DNA of 64,000 nt from Escarpia spicata (GCA_963995525.1 OZ023209.1:16495770-16559769); one strand, 5' to 3'. Numbered from the stretch's first letter, positions 1 through 12,236 are shown. Numbers and translations are program-made. Notes: generated by a model not told the origin, from the sequence alone.

Positions 1-378
1 TTTATTAACTACTTGTCCGCGGATAGGACCAGCACAGATAGGGCAGCACTCAAACATTTCAATGAGTTTGTTGTGGAAGACAATATATTTCTTCTCGGAC
101 ACAACATCTGTACAACACTCACTCGTTTCTTCAGCTGCCAGACCATCTCTGATCTCTTCTTCCTCAGCTTCAAAGAACGACCAGTCTGACGTCTTGTAGT
201 CGGGATCCTTGGTATCTCGACATGGTTTGATGGGGCTGACTGCGTCTGCGTCGATCTCTGGTGACGGCTTCTTTGTTTTCTTGGGAGTGCTCACTACGGC
301 TGGCACAATGTCAGTTATAGTGAATGGGCTAGTCTGTGTGGCATTATCCACCATCACCTTCACGATAGTATTTATACC
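1..378 (-). CDS. Internal exon of a Kolobok-like transposase-family gene, cut by the window edge
   Basis: The minus strand is open from about 378 to the left edge and encodes roughly 120 residues. In order they are a short QT motif (NATQTSPFT), a Lys/Pro stretch (TPKKTKKPSP), an acidic stretch (FFEAEEEEI), the block KKYIVFHNKLIEMFECCPIC and then AGPIRGQ. I recognise this order (QT motif, acidic linker, K(Y/F)IVF...L..(L/M)F..C..C) from a large family of DDE-type transposase-like proteins in aquatic animals, usually annotated as uncharacterized and similar to Kolobok elements. That is family memory, not a search. A pyrimidine-rich tract ending in CAG lies just upstream at 379-390, a plausible acceptor. 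The catalytic part would lie beyond the window. No stop or frameshift is visible, unlike the related gene at 33.4-37.1 kb. Confidence 0.6.
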
Positions 379-729
379 TGTATGAAAAGCACAATATGAA
401 TATTTTATTCTGGTATACAGAAAGAGGAGACATGATCAATGTTTATAGAATTCTCAATAGCATCGATGGCATCAACAATGAAGACTTCTTCACAATCACC
501 ACTTACTGCACGAGACCAGAACAAAAACCCTACAAAACACCCGGCTATCTAGACATCAGAACACGTCTCCGTTTTACAAAGCATCTTCCAAGAGTGGAAT
601 AACCTTCCACAGCAAAACATCCTTGTCATCAAGTGATTTATATTGTGCAGACACTTTCAGTCCGAGACTCGGGAACGAACTCTCTGACACAGTATTTATG
701 TAATTATATCAAACAGAAATGACAACTGC

Positions 730-915
730 ACTACTCACAAATACTAACCTTTCGTACAAAGTTTTGCATGGTTTCAAGGCTGTCAGTTGGATGCCTCGAT
801 CTACTGTCGCTGTCACATCAGTTTGACAAGCCACACCTTGTGTGTGGTTAGGGGGTGGTTGTGACTGATCTGGCTCGGGAGCGACTGGGTCTGAAGGAGG
901 CTCATTGTCTTGCAT
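730..915 (-). CDS. Probable 5' exon of the same transposase-family gene
   Basis: Minus-strand ORF starting MQDNEPPSDP, rich in Pro, Asp and Gln, then GVACQTDVTATVDRGIQLT. The CQTD motif matches the QT motifs of the exon at 1-378 and of the related gene at 33.4 kb (YVATQTCTVKL, SCETDPP), so I group them. Candidate donors are AG/GTTAGT near 736 and GTGAGT further downstream. With the acceptor at about 379 the first gives a phase mismatch, so the exact junction is unresolved. The Met at 913-915 is the first in frame. An earlier non-coding or coding exon cannot be excluded. Confidence 0.45.
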
Positions 916-1154
916 CTACTGGTGAAAAAAATAAACATAATGTGGAGCGTTGATCAATAGATAGGTTAACAACTTTGTGATGCTGTTGTTGGCATCTGCG
1001 AATAAAGCAATTATTATTAATTACACAACGATGTATATAATTAATTAGCAACATGACAGTCAGTTTCCCCAAATATTTTTTAGCATGATAGGCTTTTTTG
1101 AATTTTGTTAGTCTATCAGCGAAACACCAAACCATGAATAGAGGCAAATTTAGT

Positions 1155-1530
1155 GTAGCTAAATTATGAACTGATGAATATTCTCAGTAATATGTTGACA
1201 TGTTGTAGTGACAGCGAAAAATAGTGCAAGGTTATGGTGGCTGTGCCCATAACCAGGAATATTTAAGTCATTAATTGCAACACAGTATGATTCAAACCCG
1301 CTCAAATCACCAAGAAATTTACATCTACATTCCACTGCAAGTGCACAATAGTGAATTGTTTCTACCTTCCTTAGGTACGTTATTTAGATTCTGATGTACT
1401 TGTGATCTAGGTTTCTTGTTGACCCAATTCGTACTCAGTAACCCTTCACTACAAGGGTGTCCAGCAGTCTATCTCACTAGTAGATTACATAAGGGTAGGA
1501 GCAAAGTCTGCAATCAATTACGGTCAACAA
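1155..1530 (-). repeat. tRNA-like dispersed repeat, copy 1 (SINE-like)
   Basis: On the minus strand this holds a box-B-like sequence (GGGTTTGAATCA) preceded about 42 bases upstream by a weak box-A-like stretch (TTGCAGTGGAATG). The whole ~370-bp unit recurs in the same orientation at 1,785-2,150 with many substitutions and small indels. Shared landmarks include the string CCCATAACCAGGAAT and, on the plus strand, GTGATCTAG. It looks like an old tRNA-derived short element. There is no intact tRNA fold, so this is not a tRNA gene. Confidence 0.5.
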
Positions 1531-1784
1531 GATTGAGGGACAGCATTGTTCAGTTAACAGGTACTGTTTCACACAGATGTTGATGATAATTGCACATAAA
1601 TGGGATGACATGTGATTTATAGTCACTTTCTAAGAAATGGGATGATATGTGGATTTATAGTGACTGTGTACCAAAAGTATGCATTATAACATCAAATTAA
1701 ATGAGAGAAAACCTGTTTCATGAAGTTAGAGTTGGTAGGCATAGGCCCACATACAATCTGGTAAATAACCCACCCTGAGCCCAA

Positions 1785-2150
1785 GATGTAGTTAAATTAT
1801 AAACTGATAAATGTTCTCTATAATAAGTAGACATGCTTTGATGGCAGCGAAAAGTAGTGCAAAGTTCTGGTGATTATGCCCATAACCAGGAATGTTTTGT
1901 GCAGTAATTGCAACAGAGCAGGATTCGAACCCGCTCAAACCACCAGGAAATTTACATACACATTCCATTGCAAGTGTACAGTAATTTTTTCAACCTACCT
2001 TAGGCACATTATTTAGATTCTGCTGTACCGGTGATCTAGTGTTTTTGTTGTCCCAATTTTAACTATGTAATCCTTTACTATAAGTGTGGCACGCAGTCTA
2101 TATAACTAATATATAACATCAGGGATAGAGGCAAAGTATAATTAATTAAA
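1785..2150 (-). repeat. tRNA-like dispersed repeat, copy 2 (SINE-like)
   Basis: Second copy of the unit at 1,155-1,530, same orientation. Here box B is closer to consensus (GGGTTCGAATCC on the minus strand). The two starts are about 630 bp apart, so this is either a local direct duplication or two insertions of one family. Confidence 0.5.
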
Positions 2151-5000
2151 GTAATAAACCCAGAAAAAAGCGTTGTCCAGTCAATAACACGCTGACTTGT
2201 CTCTGTATTCTACTGATAATATAAATATTTGTATAACAATTCAATTTGACCATCAGGCAGTACCAGGAAATGACATACTACACGTATACAAAACAGTAGG
2301 CAATTTAATATACCAGTGCATTAATCGTCACTGTACGTTACTTTTAAGATAATGGCTCACGCTCAGGAAACAGGCCAGTAGTGTGACATAAGGGGTAAAA
2401 CATCAAATTGTGTTTTTTAAAAGTTTTTTTTGTGCCAACTGATAACTAAACATATCCTGGCTTCAGATTTGCAAAAAGAAAATCAGGAATTAGCATGGAT
2501 TTTGTGTAATGGTAGGTCAAGTTTTGCAACTACTGCTGCGTAGCGCGTTTAACATGAACACTGAAATGCGATGTTTTTGCAGTTTAAAATTCTTTTGGCC
2601 TTTTAGTATGCTGAAGCATGTGACGTGGACTGAAAGAAAAGAGTAGGTGCAAAATATATCTTCTTTTTCAGCATTTTGGGACTATGCATACTATTATTAC
2701 ATGAAGTGCTGGCCGTGCTTCACGGTTTTCAACTGTTGTATATCATTATGACTGAAAAGCATGTCAACTCCTCTCTGGCTTGTTCTTTTCATTACAGTCT
2801 TCTCAGTATTGTCTCTTTCAGTCTTAACATACCAAACAAGAAACGTTTTTCACAACAAAAGTGATACAAAGACACACAAAACACAAATTTATCGCGTGCA
2901 ACATGGACACCAGAAAAAACACACACAGCCAGGTGTCTCCTTAATGTATTTTTTAATCAGGGAATGCTTTGAAATAATTTGTCATGATGTCATCAATAGA
3001 GTGAAATGTCAGCATTGCCAGTCAAAGAGGTAGTGTCCACGAGCTGAAATATCAGGATTTTCTAGCATCTTGATGATTTGGCCCAGGGCCACTCAAGAAG
3101 TGTTCTCCTTGTCGGGCCAGGTGTAGTATGTATCACTTCTTTTTATATACTTATGCTGCACTTCTCCTGCATCCTCATCAGTGCTCAGGACCTAAAACAA
3201 ATTAGAAAAATAAAAATTTGTTTTTTTCGGTAACATCTATGTGGCGGTGACATTTTTGCGGTGTCAAAACAAATAACCTATGATGGTTTCTTGTGTCCTA
3301 TAAATGCTGGAAATGATATATTTTCACACCAGCTTGGTGTTTTTATGAATGGTAAGTTAATAAACTACAACTGTTGAAAAATATATGCGCCTTTGTCGTA
3401 CACGCAACTCCGACAACGCACGCGTGGCGTCTTGCTTACGTACGAGACAATGCTCCGAAAGTTGCTTCAAATAAACAAACCTGCCAAAAAAGAGCAAACT
3501 AAGAGAACTTAGAGTCATTTACACCTACTTCGTACAATATCATGCAAAAATGTACGCATTACAAGCAAAAGTGTAAAGGTAATTAACGACAACATTAAAA
3601 AGCTTGCTGCTGCTTAACTTGAATGGCAGCGTGGACCTTAGCTTCAAATTCACTTCACAAGGACACAAATCAGTTCAAAAAGTCAAAATATCATAACATG
3701 TCACTGCATTAATATCAAAATTAGTTTTTCATTCTCAAAAACGTAAATGAATGTGATCCAAAAGCCTGAAAACTTATCTGAAACTGCTTCAACCGGTGGT
3801 AAAAAATGTCGATCGTCTCGCACGCAACACATTCGCGTCGGTCGGACGCCTCGAGTTCGAACCTTTTGTAACATCCCAACTGAAGCTACACAGCAATAAG
3901 GACTAACCACGTGGGGAATGAACTCGAAAACTCTGTATTCCTGCGCCGTGTCAATTCAAAGCATAACGTACAGAAAAGTTGGTTACTACATTTGCTCGCA
4001 CGTAACATATTTCTCGGACGCCACATCGTCGCTACGCACAAAATGCGAAACACAGAAGTTGACCGTATTTTAGGACACCACATATTACGTATGAGACGCA
4101 GTTTTTTCTTTCGATTTTTGTTAAACGAAAACATTATTAGTGCCAATGAACATGTTTACACTTTATGACAACTATGCTTCTTGCAGGCTGGCTACTTTTA
4201 GCCACATTGTTGGCGTAATTTAAGTAGTAGTGGCGACTTCCAATGCTGACGTGACTGTATGTCACAAATGGCCGACGAAAACAACGAGCATTTTAGAACG
4301 AAAACCATTCGAAGCACAAAACAAACGCCACACCTGCTCACATAAACGGATTTCAGCGATTCTGTAACCAATTTTCTGTTTAAACCTGTGTAAACTACAC
4401 AAATATGTTTTTCCAATCTCTCTTTATTTCGATTTAAATGCACCCACTGATGCTGAAACAGTCTTCATGAGAGTGAGCCTAATGCACAATTCTAAGATGA
4501 GACTTACCTAATTTTAGTAATTAACTAGCCATTAACGTATATATTAAGTGCTGTAGCGATTACTGATACATCTGCACAATACATGTAAACACATTAGCGG
4601 CATCACAATGAAAGGTTTCAAGTTATTTAGTTACGTGTCAACCTCCAAAATATGAAATCGTATTCGAAGGTATTGCCGTTGACACCCCCGTTATGCCATG
4701 GGGGATAATAGGACACTGCTACACATGGAGTATATATAAGTATCTTAATACCAGTTCATATAGACGGTACCGGTACCTAAATGGTGGTCAGATCTCTCAT
4801 AATTGTAAGCATTTGTAATTTTATTTTGTTTAGGAAACGTAATTATAGGCCTACGCTTAGGTAACGCTATTCTGCGGCTATCCTACGACAAGATCGAACT
4901 TTTAACCTAGATTTAACAAGATTGCCACCCAGAAAATTAACTCTAGATGATAGGTGGACATGGAAATCTTTTGGCTTATCGAGAGTCCAACCCTTTTTAT
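2151..5000. other. No supported gene
   Basis: AT-rich sequence with only short stop-bounded reading frames that overlap each other on both strands (for example around 3.9-4.4 kb). None carries a recognisable motif or signal peptide. The short palindrome GGTACCGGTACC occurs near 4,767. I see no RNA gene or clear element boundary. Confidence 0.5.
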
Positions 5001-8000
5001 CTATGAGTATCCCGCCCTTCTGAGGTACGTGTCAATTTTATTTTTAAACTAGCATCCACACAATCAGAAGATAATATGTTCCATTCATTTACAGTCCTTT
5101 ATAAAAATGAGACCTTTCTTATATCAAATTTACACTGCTCCTTTACTGACGTAACTTCATGTCCCCTAGTCTTTCTATATTTCTTAACTGAGAAAAATAT
5201 TTATATCAATATTTTCATAACCATTCTGATTTCTCAATCTCCTGGTCTTTAATGTTGTCAAACCATATTCTTTTAGGTGTATTTCGTAACTAAGATCTCT
5301 CAGTTTTGGCATAATTTAGTCGCTCTCCTCTCCACGCGTGTATACAATATTTTAAATTTGACCTAACTATTGTTTTGTACAGCGGTTGTATTAGTTCTTT
5401 TTCTTTATACGCTATATTTCGCCTAATTAATGCAACGCAATTTGATTCCCCTTTGAAGCTGCAATTCCGCATTGCTCTGAAACCTTCATATTAGCACTAA
5501 TTGTTAACTGCAATATAGTCCTTTCCTTTTACAGTAGTATTTAGAACAGTATCCCCCATTGTATAGTGCACATCTTCGTTCCCATGTCCTGTGTGGAGGC
5601 ATTTACATTTCCCAAAATTGGACATCTGCCATTTTTAGACCATTTGATCAACAAAATCATCTTGCAAATGCTGTCTATCTCCATCATTTTTAATCCTTCT
5701 AAACACTTTTGTATCATCCGCAAATTTCAACACCTTACTTGTTTGTATCATCGTCCAAATCGTTGATATATATTAAGAATAATATAGGTTCCAGCACTGA
5801 TCCCTGTGGTACCCCACTCTAAACCGATTTCCAATTTGAAGCCGCTCCATCAACCAATACCCGTTGTCTACTGTCAATCTGCCATTTTTTATCCAGTTAA
5901 TTATACCATCTCCTATGCCATGGGCCTTTAGTTTAACCAGTAATCTTTGATGTGGCACTTTGTCGAAAGATTTCCGAAAATCTAAGTAGATAATATGTAC
6001 TGGTGATCCCTCGTCTACCCACTTACTCATGTCTTCCAAAAACATAACATATTTGTTAAGCATGATCTCGCTTTTAGAAACCCATGTTGAGATGAATTTA
6101 TCAAGTTCTGTTTAACAAGAAAATAATCCACCATGGGATCTTTAATTAGCGTTTCTAAAAATTTATAAATCACCGATATTAAACTCACTGGTCTGTAATT
6201 CTCTGACTTGTTTCTCGAACCCCTTTTAACAACGGTATAATGATTGCTTCTTTCCATTTTAAAGGAACCACTCCCTTGTTTAATGACAAGTTGAAAACTG
6301 TTGCAAGCGGTATGTTAATTTGCTCTACAATTTATTTCCAGTAGTAATTTGGGTGGTATCCCACCCACTCCAGGTGATATATTATCCTTCTTTTCCATTA
6401 TTTTCTGAGCTACCATTTCCGAAGTACAATTAACTGTCATAAATACTCTGATTCCGCTCCTTGAAGTTAGCCTCTGGTACTGGCAGTGAACTAATATCTT
6501 CTCTGGGGAACACCGAAATAAAGTACTCATTCAGGTCTTCTGCCATTAAGAATCCCTCTGATATTAAATTTTTAGCACTATCTTTTAGAGGATCGACCTT
6601 ATTCTGTACTTTCTGTTTGCTCCGAACATATGCATAAACAGTCTTGCTGTCATGTTTTATAATACAAGCTAATTTTTTTTGATAGCTGCATCTTTAATTT
6701 CTAATTTCAGATGTAGCTTGGTTAAGTGTTTCCTTATAAATATTGTAGTCTTCATCATTTCCAGTGCGTCTATATGAATTCCCTCATAGTTTGTTTGTAC
6801 TTAATTTTTCTATTGGCTTCTTTTGATAAATGTTTCTTTCTGGACCATTTCCCTTGTTTTTCAATGGAACAAGCTTATCGACAATGCACTTAGTTTAACT
6901 CCTTAAGATATTCCAGCACTCTGTTGCTGTCTTATTCTTAAGTGTGTTATTCCAGTCAATCTTTGTTAAATATTTCCTCATGTCCTTATATCTTCCTTTG
7001 TGGACGTTTCTCCTGTACTGTTTTTGTTATTCCTTTCTGATTTTACTTTGTTGGTAAATGTATCTGGTTGTGATCACTACTCCCCAGTTGCTCACATATC
7101 TTGACATTGTCAACTAATTCATTTTGTGATGACAAAACTATATGTAACACATTTTCTGCCCTGGTTGGTTCTGAGCTGAGAAAGGATAGTATTTTGTACT
7201 AAAACAAAACAATTATGGTCCTCACTCCCTATACTCTGTAGATAGTTCCATTGTATATATTAAATCTCCCATAATAATACAATCCTGTTTGCTCACTTCC
7301 CTTATAGCGTTTTGTATTTTTTCATTTTCTTCTATGCTTATGTTTGGACTTCGATAAACTAACCCAACCGTTAACGTCGAGTTTTCAGTAACTATGTTAC
7401 ACCAAATAGCTTCTCCGCAATCTGCTTCTCTTTCTTTATTTCATAACCTGGATAGACTCGATAATATATCAAATAACTCCACCTCCCATCCTTCCTATTC
7501 TATCTTTCCCAAACACTACATAGCCTGTCAGTCACAATTCGGCATTTGATATATCGGTGTTGGCCCACGATTCAGTTCTTTTGTTTACTATGCTCCTTGC
7601 ATTTAAACAAAAGCATACTTATATCCAGCTTCAGAACAGTTTTCCAGGCTGTTCCTTGCTGATTGATTTGCGTTATCTTTATTTATGCCTCCAATTTCAG
7701 GCTTCTTTGTGAATCCCCTCTGCGCATCTAGTTTAAATAAATGCAACCTGTCTCACTATCAACAGATCGCAGCTGGTTCTCTGAAAAAACTGCTGACAGC
7801 TTTCCGTTTAAATGGATGGCATGAACACACCCCCTCTTCTTCACACATCTGCTCAAATAGTGCATTGATTGCCATCCTCTTGCAGTTTCTATGTTTGCAC
7901 CCTTCCTCCCCAAATACCTGAGAGAACAATCTGTTCTACCCTTTTCTGCGTTAACTTCCTGACTGTCTGTATTTCTGGTGTATTCCGGTTGTCTACTCCC

Positions 8001-8270
8001 TCTATGCATTATTTGTCCCTACTTGTACCAGTATGGTCCCTTCCTTCCCAGGACCCATCACCTTCTCTACCCTTTCTGTTATATGCTCTATCTTGGCTCC
8101 TGGCAAGCAAACTACTAGGTCTTCTCCTTCACTAAATGTCTTGTCAATCTTTCTCATTAAAGAATCACCCATGAATATTCTCGCTTTTCTCCCCACCCCT
8201 TCTACCACTGCCTCAGAGTAACCTCTTCGTTGGTTTTCGTCTATCTCGTTGCCGTCATCTTCCCCTGAGT
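5000..8270 (-). pseudogene. CR1-like non-LTR retrotransposon, 5'-truncated and decayed
   Basis: Reading from 8.27 kb down, several frames together give the order of a CR1-clade element. The tail of ORF1 has an SGNH-esterase-like region (FMGDSLMRKIDKTF, VCLPGA, VQVGTNNA near 8.2-8.0 kb). An endonuclease region lies around 7.5-7.0 kb and resembles the copy at 55.6-56.2 kb. Reverse transcriptase follows: ENYRPVSLISVIYKFLE near 6.2 kb, then IIYLDFRKSFDKVPHQRLL near 6.0 kb. A C-terminal block reads LYKTIVRSNLKYCIHAWRGE near 5.35 kb. Several frameshifts and stops separate these, so it is not functional. The 5' half of ORF1 is absent. It is the same family as the element at 55.6-57.5 kb, whose endonuclease and esterase blocks match closely. 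Confidence 0.8.
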
Positions 8271-8279
8271 GTGGGTGGA

Positions 8280-9090
8280 GCGTAACATGTAGAGATTGCG
8301 CATGACAAGACTACCAAACTGTGTTCACTGTGCTGACGTAGTTTTCCGCAGACGAAATACCATAACGGTGTTTGTATATTACAATACACATTCAGTTATG
8401 CGATAATATGTTCTGTTATCATCGAACATCCTCGCTAAACAAACATACAACGTACATAACATTTTGTCTTTTATTCAAACAAATAAGCCATGTCGCCTGA
8501 CGATGACGATGATTGAAATATATATATACATTCCATTTGCAAAACCTTCTGTATAATTGAATTAGTATATTTTCATAAATTAAATGTATTAATACAACCT
8601 TAGGGCAGCGTATCGTTATTGATTAACATCTTACAATTGGTTTCGTGGTAACGGATTATATATTAGGGCGACTCCAAATATCAAGGCAAAGGCGTCATTC
8701 GTCGCCCAACCCTTGTCAGAAAATTGCTTAACCCTTGGATATATAAACACATTTTGTACAAGGTTCCATTTAAACTGTTAGGATGAAAAACAAACTTGAG
8801 TTTTTCTCAAAACCAACGAAATGGATATCGCAGTTTGCCACGAACCCCTTCATATGTTCTTTAACGATCGAACTATCATTACGAACTAGTCACTTTGTTT
8901 TTGTTGTGTGCATTCGAAATTGGCCGTAGTATTTCAAGCGTGTGCTGTCGTTATAACTTCACTTTCGTCATCACAGGTGTTACGGCTGCGCACCGTAGCA
9001 CTTCCGATTTTTCTACTGTTTTTGATCGCACAGCGAAGAAACGTGTTGCAGAGACGTACGCCACCATCACAAATAACAAGGACGGCAAAG
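8280..9090. other. No supported gene
   Basis: Sequence between the CR1-like element and the first cysteine-rich peptide exon. The plus-strand reading frame beginning at 8,895 runs antisense to the peptide exon and is a shadow of it. Confidence 0.5.
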
Positions 9091-9096
9091 CCTTTG

Positions 9097-9324
9097 TTAG
9101 CTACGATCGTTCTGGAAGACATATTTGCAATCTTCAATGCAGTCATTCCGGATATCGACGCATGCTTGCACAACCGGTAAAGGTCCCGTCCTACCAGGAC
9201 AGTGTCCTCGCAGACACTCGAGGAAGCTCTCCTCGCAAGACGCCAAGCAACGTTCAAAAGGAGGCGTCTTCTTCACTGCTACAGCGACACCGGCAGACAA
9301 TGCTAAAAGCATGAACAGCGTTAG
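9097..9324 (-). CDS. Cysteine-rich secreted peptide, copy 1 (C-terminal exon)
   Basis: Encodes a hydrophobic leader (LTLFMLLALSAGVAVAV) followed by a small domain with seven cysteines spaced C-x3-C-x6-C-x4-C-x12-C-x6-C-x3-C, containing the CPG motif after Cys4 and ending soon after the last cysteine. The paired C-x3-C segments at both ends suggest two helices linked by disulfides (a helical hairpin); this is inference. The leader looks like a signal peptide cleaved near the Val/Ala-rich end, so the product should be secreted. A (T/C)n-CAG acceptor-like sequence sits directly before the leader, at the same aligned place as in the three related genes, so the first residues may lie in an upstream exon. 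In-frame Met codons further upstream would give an unlikely N-terminus. Function unknown; venom, mucus or antimicrobial peptides are possible but unproven. Confidence 0.7.
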   Translation of the reverse strand, partial: LTLFMLLALSAGVAVAVKKTPPFERCLASCEESFLECLRGHCPGRTGPLPVVQACVDIRNDCIEDCKYVFQNDRS

Positions 9325-9649
9325 CTGAAAGCAAAACGTTTCATGGCCCTTGCATTGCATGAAGTTACACTGTGTAATCCATTTACCGGTAATTGTTATT
9401 ATTATTATTATTACTTGCATTTCTATAGCGCCATATCTCCCAGACCAGCCCGTTTATAACGTGCATGGAAACAAATGTAATATGTATAAGGATGCCGGTA
9501 AATATAATAATTATTAAGATTTATAAGATTTATATATATAATGTGACTAAAATACATGACATATTTGCACAAATATTAAGATAATTAAGTAAAAGAATAT
9601 ATATTATAATATATAAAATTGTATTAAAAGAGAAATAATAATAAATTAA

Positions 9650-9960
9650 TTACAATATATTATATAATAAAAAATAATTAATTGATTAAATACATGTTCA
9701 TAAAAAAGTGTCCTACAGCACAGTTCCTCAGTCGAAGTACGCCTGTTTAAATATATAAGTTTTATGGCAAGTGTATTCAAAGTGTCTATTTGACGAACGT
9801 TTATTGGCAGAGCGTTCCAGAGCGTAGTGAGAGAGAGCATTTGAGTGAATCAATAACCTAAATATACAATTATGAAACTCTGCTGATCTGTACACCAGAA
9901 AGGAAACTGGACTAATGCCTTCAGTGTTAATCACTACTCGTTTATATAACTTAAACCCAC
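9650..9960 (-). pseudogene. LINE ORF2 C-terminal fragment with 3' tail
   Basis: Across two frames the minus strand reads FHNCIFRLLIHSNAL then TTLWNALPINVRQIDTLNT, the pattern (LWN.LP..VR......F) at the extreme C-terminus of many CR1/Rex1-type LINE polymerases. A frameshift near 9,840 separates them. The element continues into AT-rich sequence toward 9.5 kb that may be its 3' end. 5'-truncated, non-functional. Confidence 0.55.
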
Positions 9961-10378
9961 CCGTTTCTTGTGTGCTGTTTATTTTGATCGAAATACAGCT
10001 CTACATTGAACACGACTACTATATACATGGAACGTTATAAGCGGTAAACAACTCACGAGTATTGTCATAGTTTTCCTCCACCTAGCAAGGTATGCGGCAA
10101 TTTCAGTATGTATCGATTAGCAGTATGTGCTTACCAGGACGATAATGGATGTTGATTATAATAGCATCTTACGTGAAGAGTTGGTTCAATGACACGCATC
10201 AGAGTATACAAATATGTGTCAGTGTGGTTATATTTATCGATGAATTGAACTAAAGTGCCTGTTTCGAGTGCATCAGGACCCGTATTCTCGAATAAATTGT
10301 TGGCTATCTATAGTATTGCCCAAACGACGATCAATGCCGTCGCACCGTTTATCAATATATTCTTGCGGAACGAGTATG

Positions 10379-10535
10379 TATGTGTGTGTATGTGTGTTTA
10401 TGTGTGTATGTATGTATGTATGTATGTATGTATGTATGTATGTATGTATGTATGTATGTATGTATGTACGTATGTAAGTATGCATGTATGTACGTATGTA
10501 CGTATGCACGTATGTATGTATGTATGTGTTTATTG
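10379..10535. repeat. (ATGT)n microsatellite
   Basis: Tetranucleotide tract with interspersed ACGT variants. It gives long Cys/Val/Tyr/Met repeats in every frame that are not genes. It corresponds to the (CATA)n tract of the right arm. Confidence 0.95.
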
Positions 10536-10939
10536 TCTGTCCAGATTCAAATATGTGTAAGTTCAAAACAGATTTCCCGTAAATAAATTAAACATTTATT
10601 AAATGACCTGTAGTCAACAAAACACAGTCTTAATACTCTTGATTATGAGTAAAGAAATACAGCAATGTTCAGAAATCTGGTGTGCGTGTGTTATTTTTGT
10701 CCATCTGGCCACACAATGGACTTGATAATTTCCCATAAAGACCTGTGTATTACTGTAAGTTATGAGGTAAAAAAAATATACTGCAATATTACATCTTGTA
10801 TAATTTCATTAAATAAAAAACTAAACTTAATTTGTTTTGTACAGCAATATAATTGGACTTTATCGTCAACATTTATAATCATATGTCTCATCACTATTTG
10901 CATATACTAGCTGCTACCAACATCAGCATTCAACATGCG

Positions 10940-11460
10940 GGAGTATAGTTGCATCGCGGCTACCCAGTTCACAGATCTGCGACATGGTCAGCATGCTTAT
11001 TCTCTACATGTGAGGCAAGTTGTCCTAAAAGCCATGGAAGTCTGGTGGTACCACTCTCTTGAGCTGCTGGAGGTGTTCATATTATGAGGTTATACAGGTG
11101 TGGAATTGCAGACACTGTAACAGCCCTCTCCCTCTGGGGGTGCTCGGCCCACTCTTCATCAAGTGCCGCCTTGTACTGAACACTGCCAATGGGAATGTAC
11201 TTCAGTGCAACAAGGTCATGGACCTGAGGATCCCCTGCTTTGTTACCTGGTCGGATACTTGTGCGGCATGTAACAGAGGACTAGTCCTTGAAGAAGCTGT
11301 GATTCATATATTTTACACAGTAGGTGTTACTTGGAACTTGCAACATAATCAGAAGGGCTGTACACCTGTTTCTTCTTTAATCTGCGTTCTATTAGGCTGT
11401 GCACAGAGTCCACCTCCAGCTGAGTGTGTCCTTCACTGAGACATTTTTGAACAACGGTCT
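10940..11460 (-). pseudogene. C-terminal fragment of an invertebrate repeat-associated gene family
   Basis: The minus strand reads, in three frames joined by frameshifts, SEGHTQLEVDSVHSLIERRL, then VKYMNHSFFKD, then RPGNKAGDPQVHDLVALKY and ALDEEWAEHPQ, and finally EHLQQLKRVVPPDFHGF followed by DNLPH. I recognise this order (GHTQxExDSxHSxIE ... SFFKD ... RPG...GDP.V.DL.AL.Y ... LQ.LK.V.P.D.H.F.DNLPH) from a multi-copy family of uncharacterized, probably transposon-derived proteins in many invertebrates. That comes from memory of the family; no named function can be given. At least two frameshifts and stops make it a relic. It lies in the part of the left arm that is missing from the right arm. 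Confidence 0.6.
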
Positions 11461-11689
11461 TTCCCTGATGCAAGTTTAGGCGAAGCGCGTGAATAATGGA
11501 TTTGTGAGTGATGTGATTTTGATTTTCAAAAACGTCGCGTCAACATAAATGTCAATTTGCATCTATTCGCTAGGTGGCACCACATATACCTTAAGGATTT
11601 AGATTGTTTTGCTCCTGTATCGGTATGTGTTGGAGGATTATTTTTCAATGATAATATTCGTTTGACCAAAAATGGACTTACGCAGTTTT

Positions 11690-11765
11690 GACTATAGACG
11701 TTATGCATGTACGCATGTATGCATGTATGTATGTATATATTATGTAAGTATATATGTATGGCCGT
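11690..11765. repeat. Degenerate (ATGT)n tract
   Basis: Short ATGT/ATGC-rich tract. Its other side matches the sequence next to the right-arm microsatellite (GGCCGTA(A/C)GGTTGT), so the left-arm microsatellite appears split into this piece and the one at 10,379. Confidence 0.8.
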
Positions 11766-11853
11766 AAGGTTGTAGAATGTTTTGGGTTTTACAACAACGC
11801 TGAAGAAAAGTAACGCTTTTATGTTCTTGAAATTCTCCGTGGTGTAAGGGTTT

Positions 11854-12236
11854 TCATTGATTGTATGGTAAACAAACTGTTCGCGACGTAAAGCGTAACT
11901 TAAAACAATCGTAGAAACCATGTGCGCGTGGCGAGTACTTTGGGAAACCGGTCCCTGCATCTATGTACGTACGTTTGACCTTTGCTGAAGCTTTTGCGTC
12001 CGGACTGCTGAAGACGGACATTTTACGTAGTGAAATTAAATTGGTTAGTTCCACACAATTGCTGGATTTTGCATTAGGTACATGACCAGCGGGATACACC
12101 GGTGGCTGGGAGTTAAACACGACATATACAACTTTTTGAGGAACAACGAACTTGTGAAACCTTGTTTTGGGGCGTATTTTCGCTGCGCCAGTGTTGTCTT
12201 TTTGGATCGTTCGATTAGCGTAAGCATTTCACTCAA
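11854..12236 (-). pseudogene. Coding-like remnant shared by both arms
   Basis: Minus-strand pieces SEMLTLIERSKKTTLAQRK and PPVYPAGHVPNAKSSNC match the right arm at 20,480-20,620 and 21,300-21,370 (SEMLTIIERSKNTPLAQRK). Similarity at protein level over two frames suggests former coding sequence, perhaps part of the same Ty3-like element as the Gag-protease pieces. Not otherwise recognised. This copy keeps the uninterrupted junction that a LINE splits in the right arm. Confidence 0.4.

Noticed and set aside
8895..9314. 139-codon plus-strand frame
   Set aside because: Largely antisense to the cysteine-rich peptide exon and without any motif of its own.
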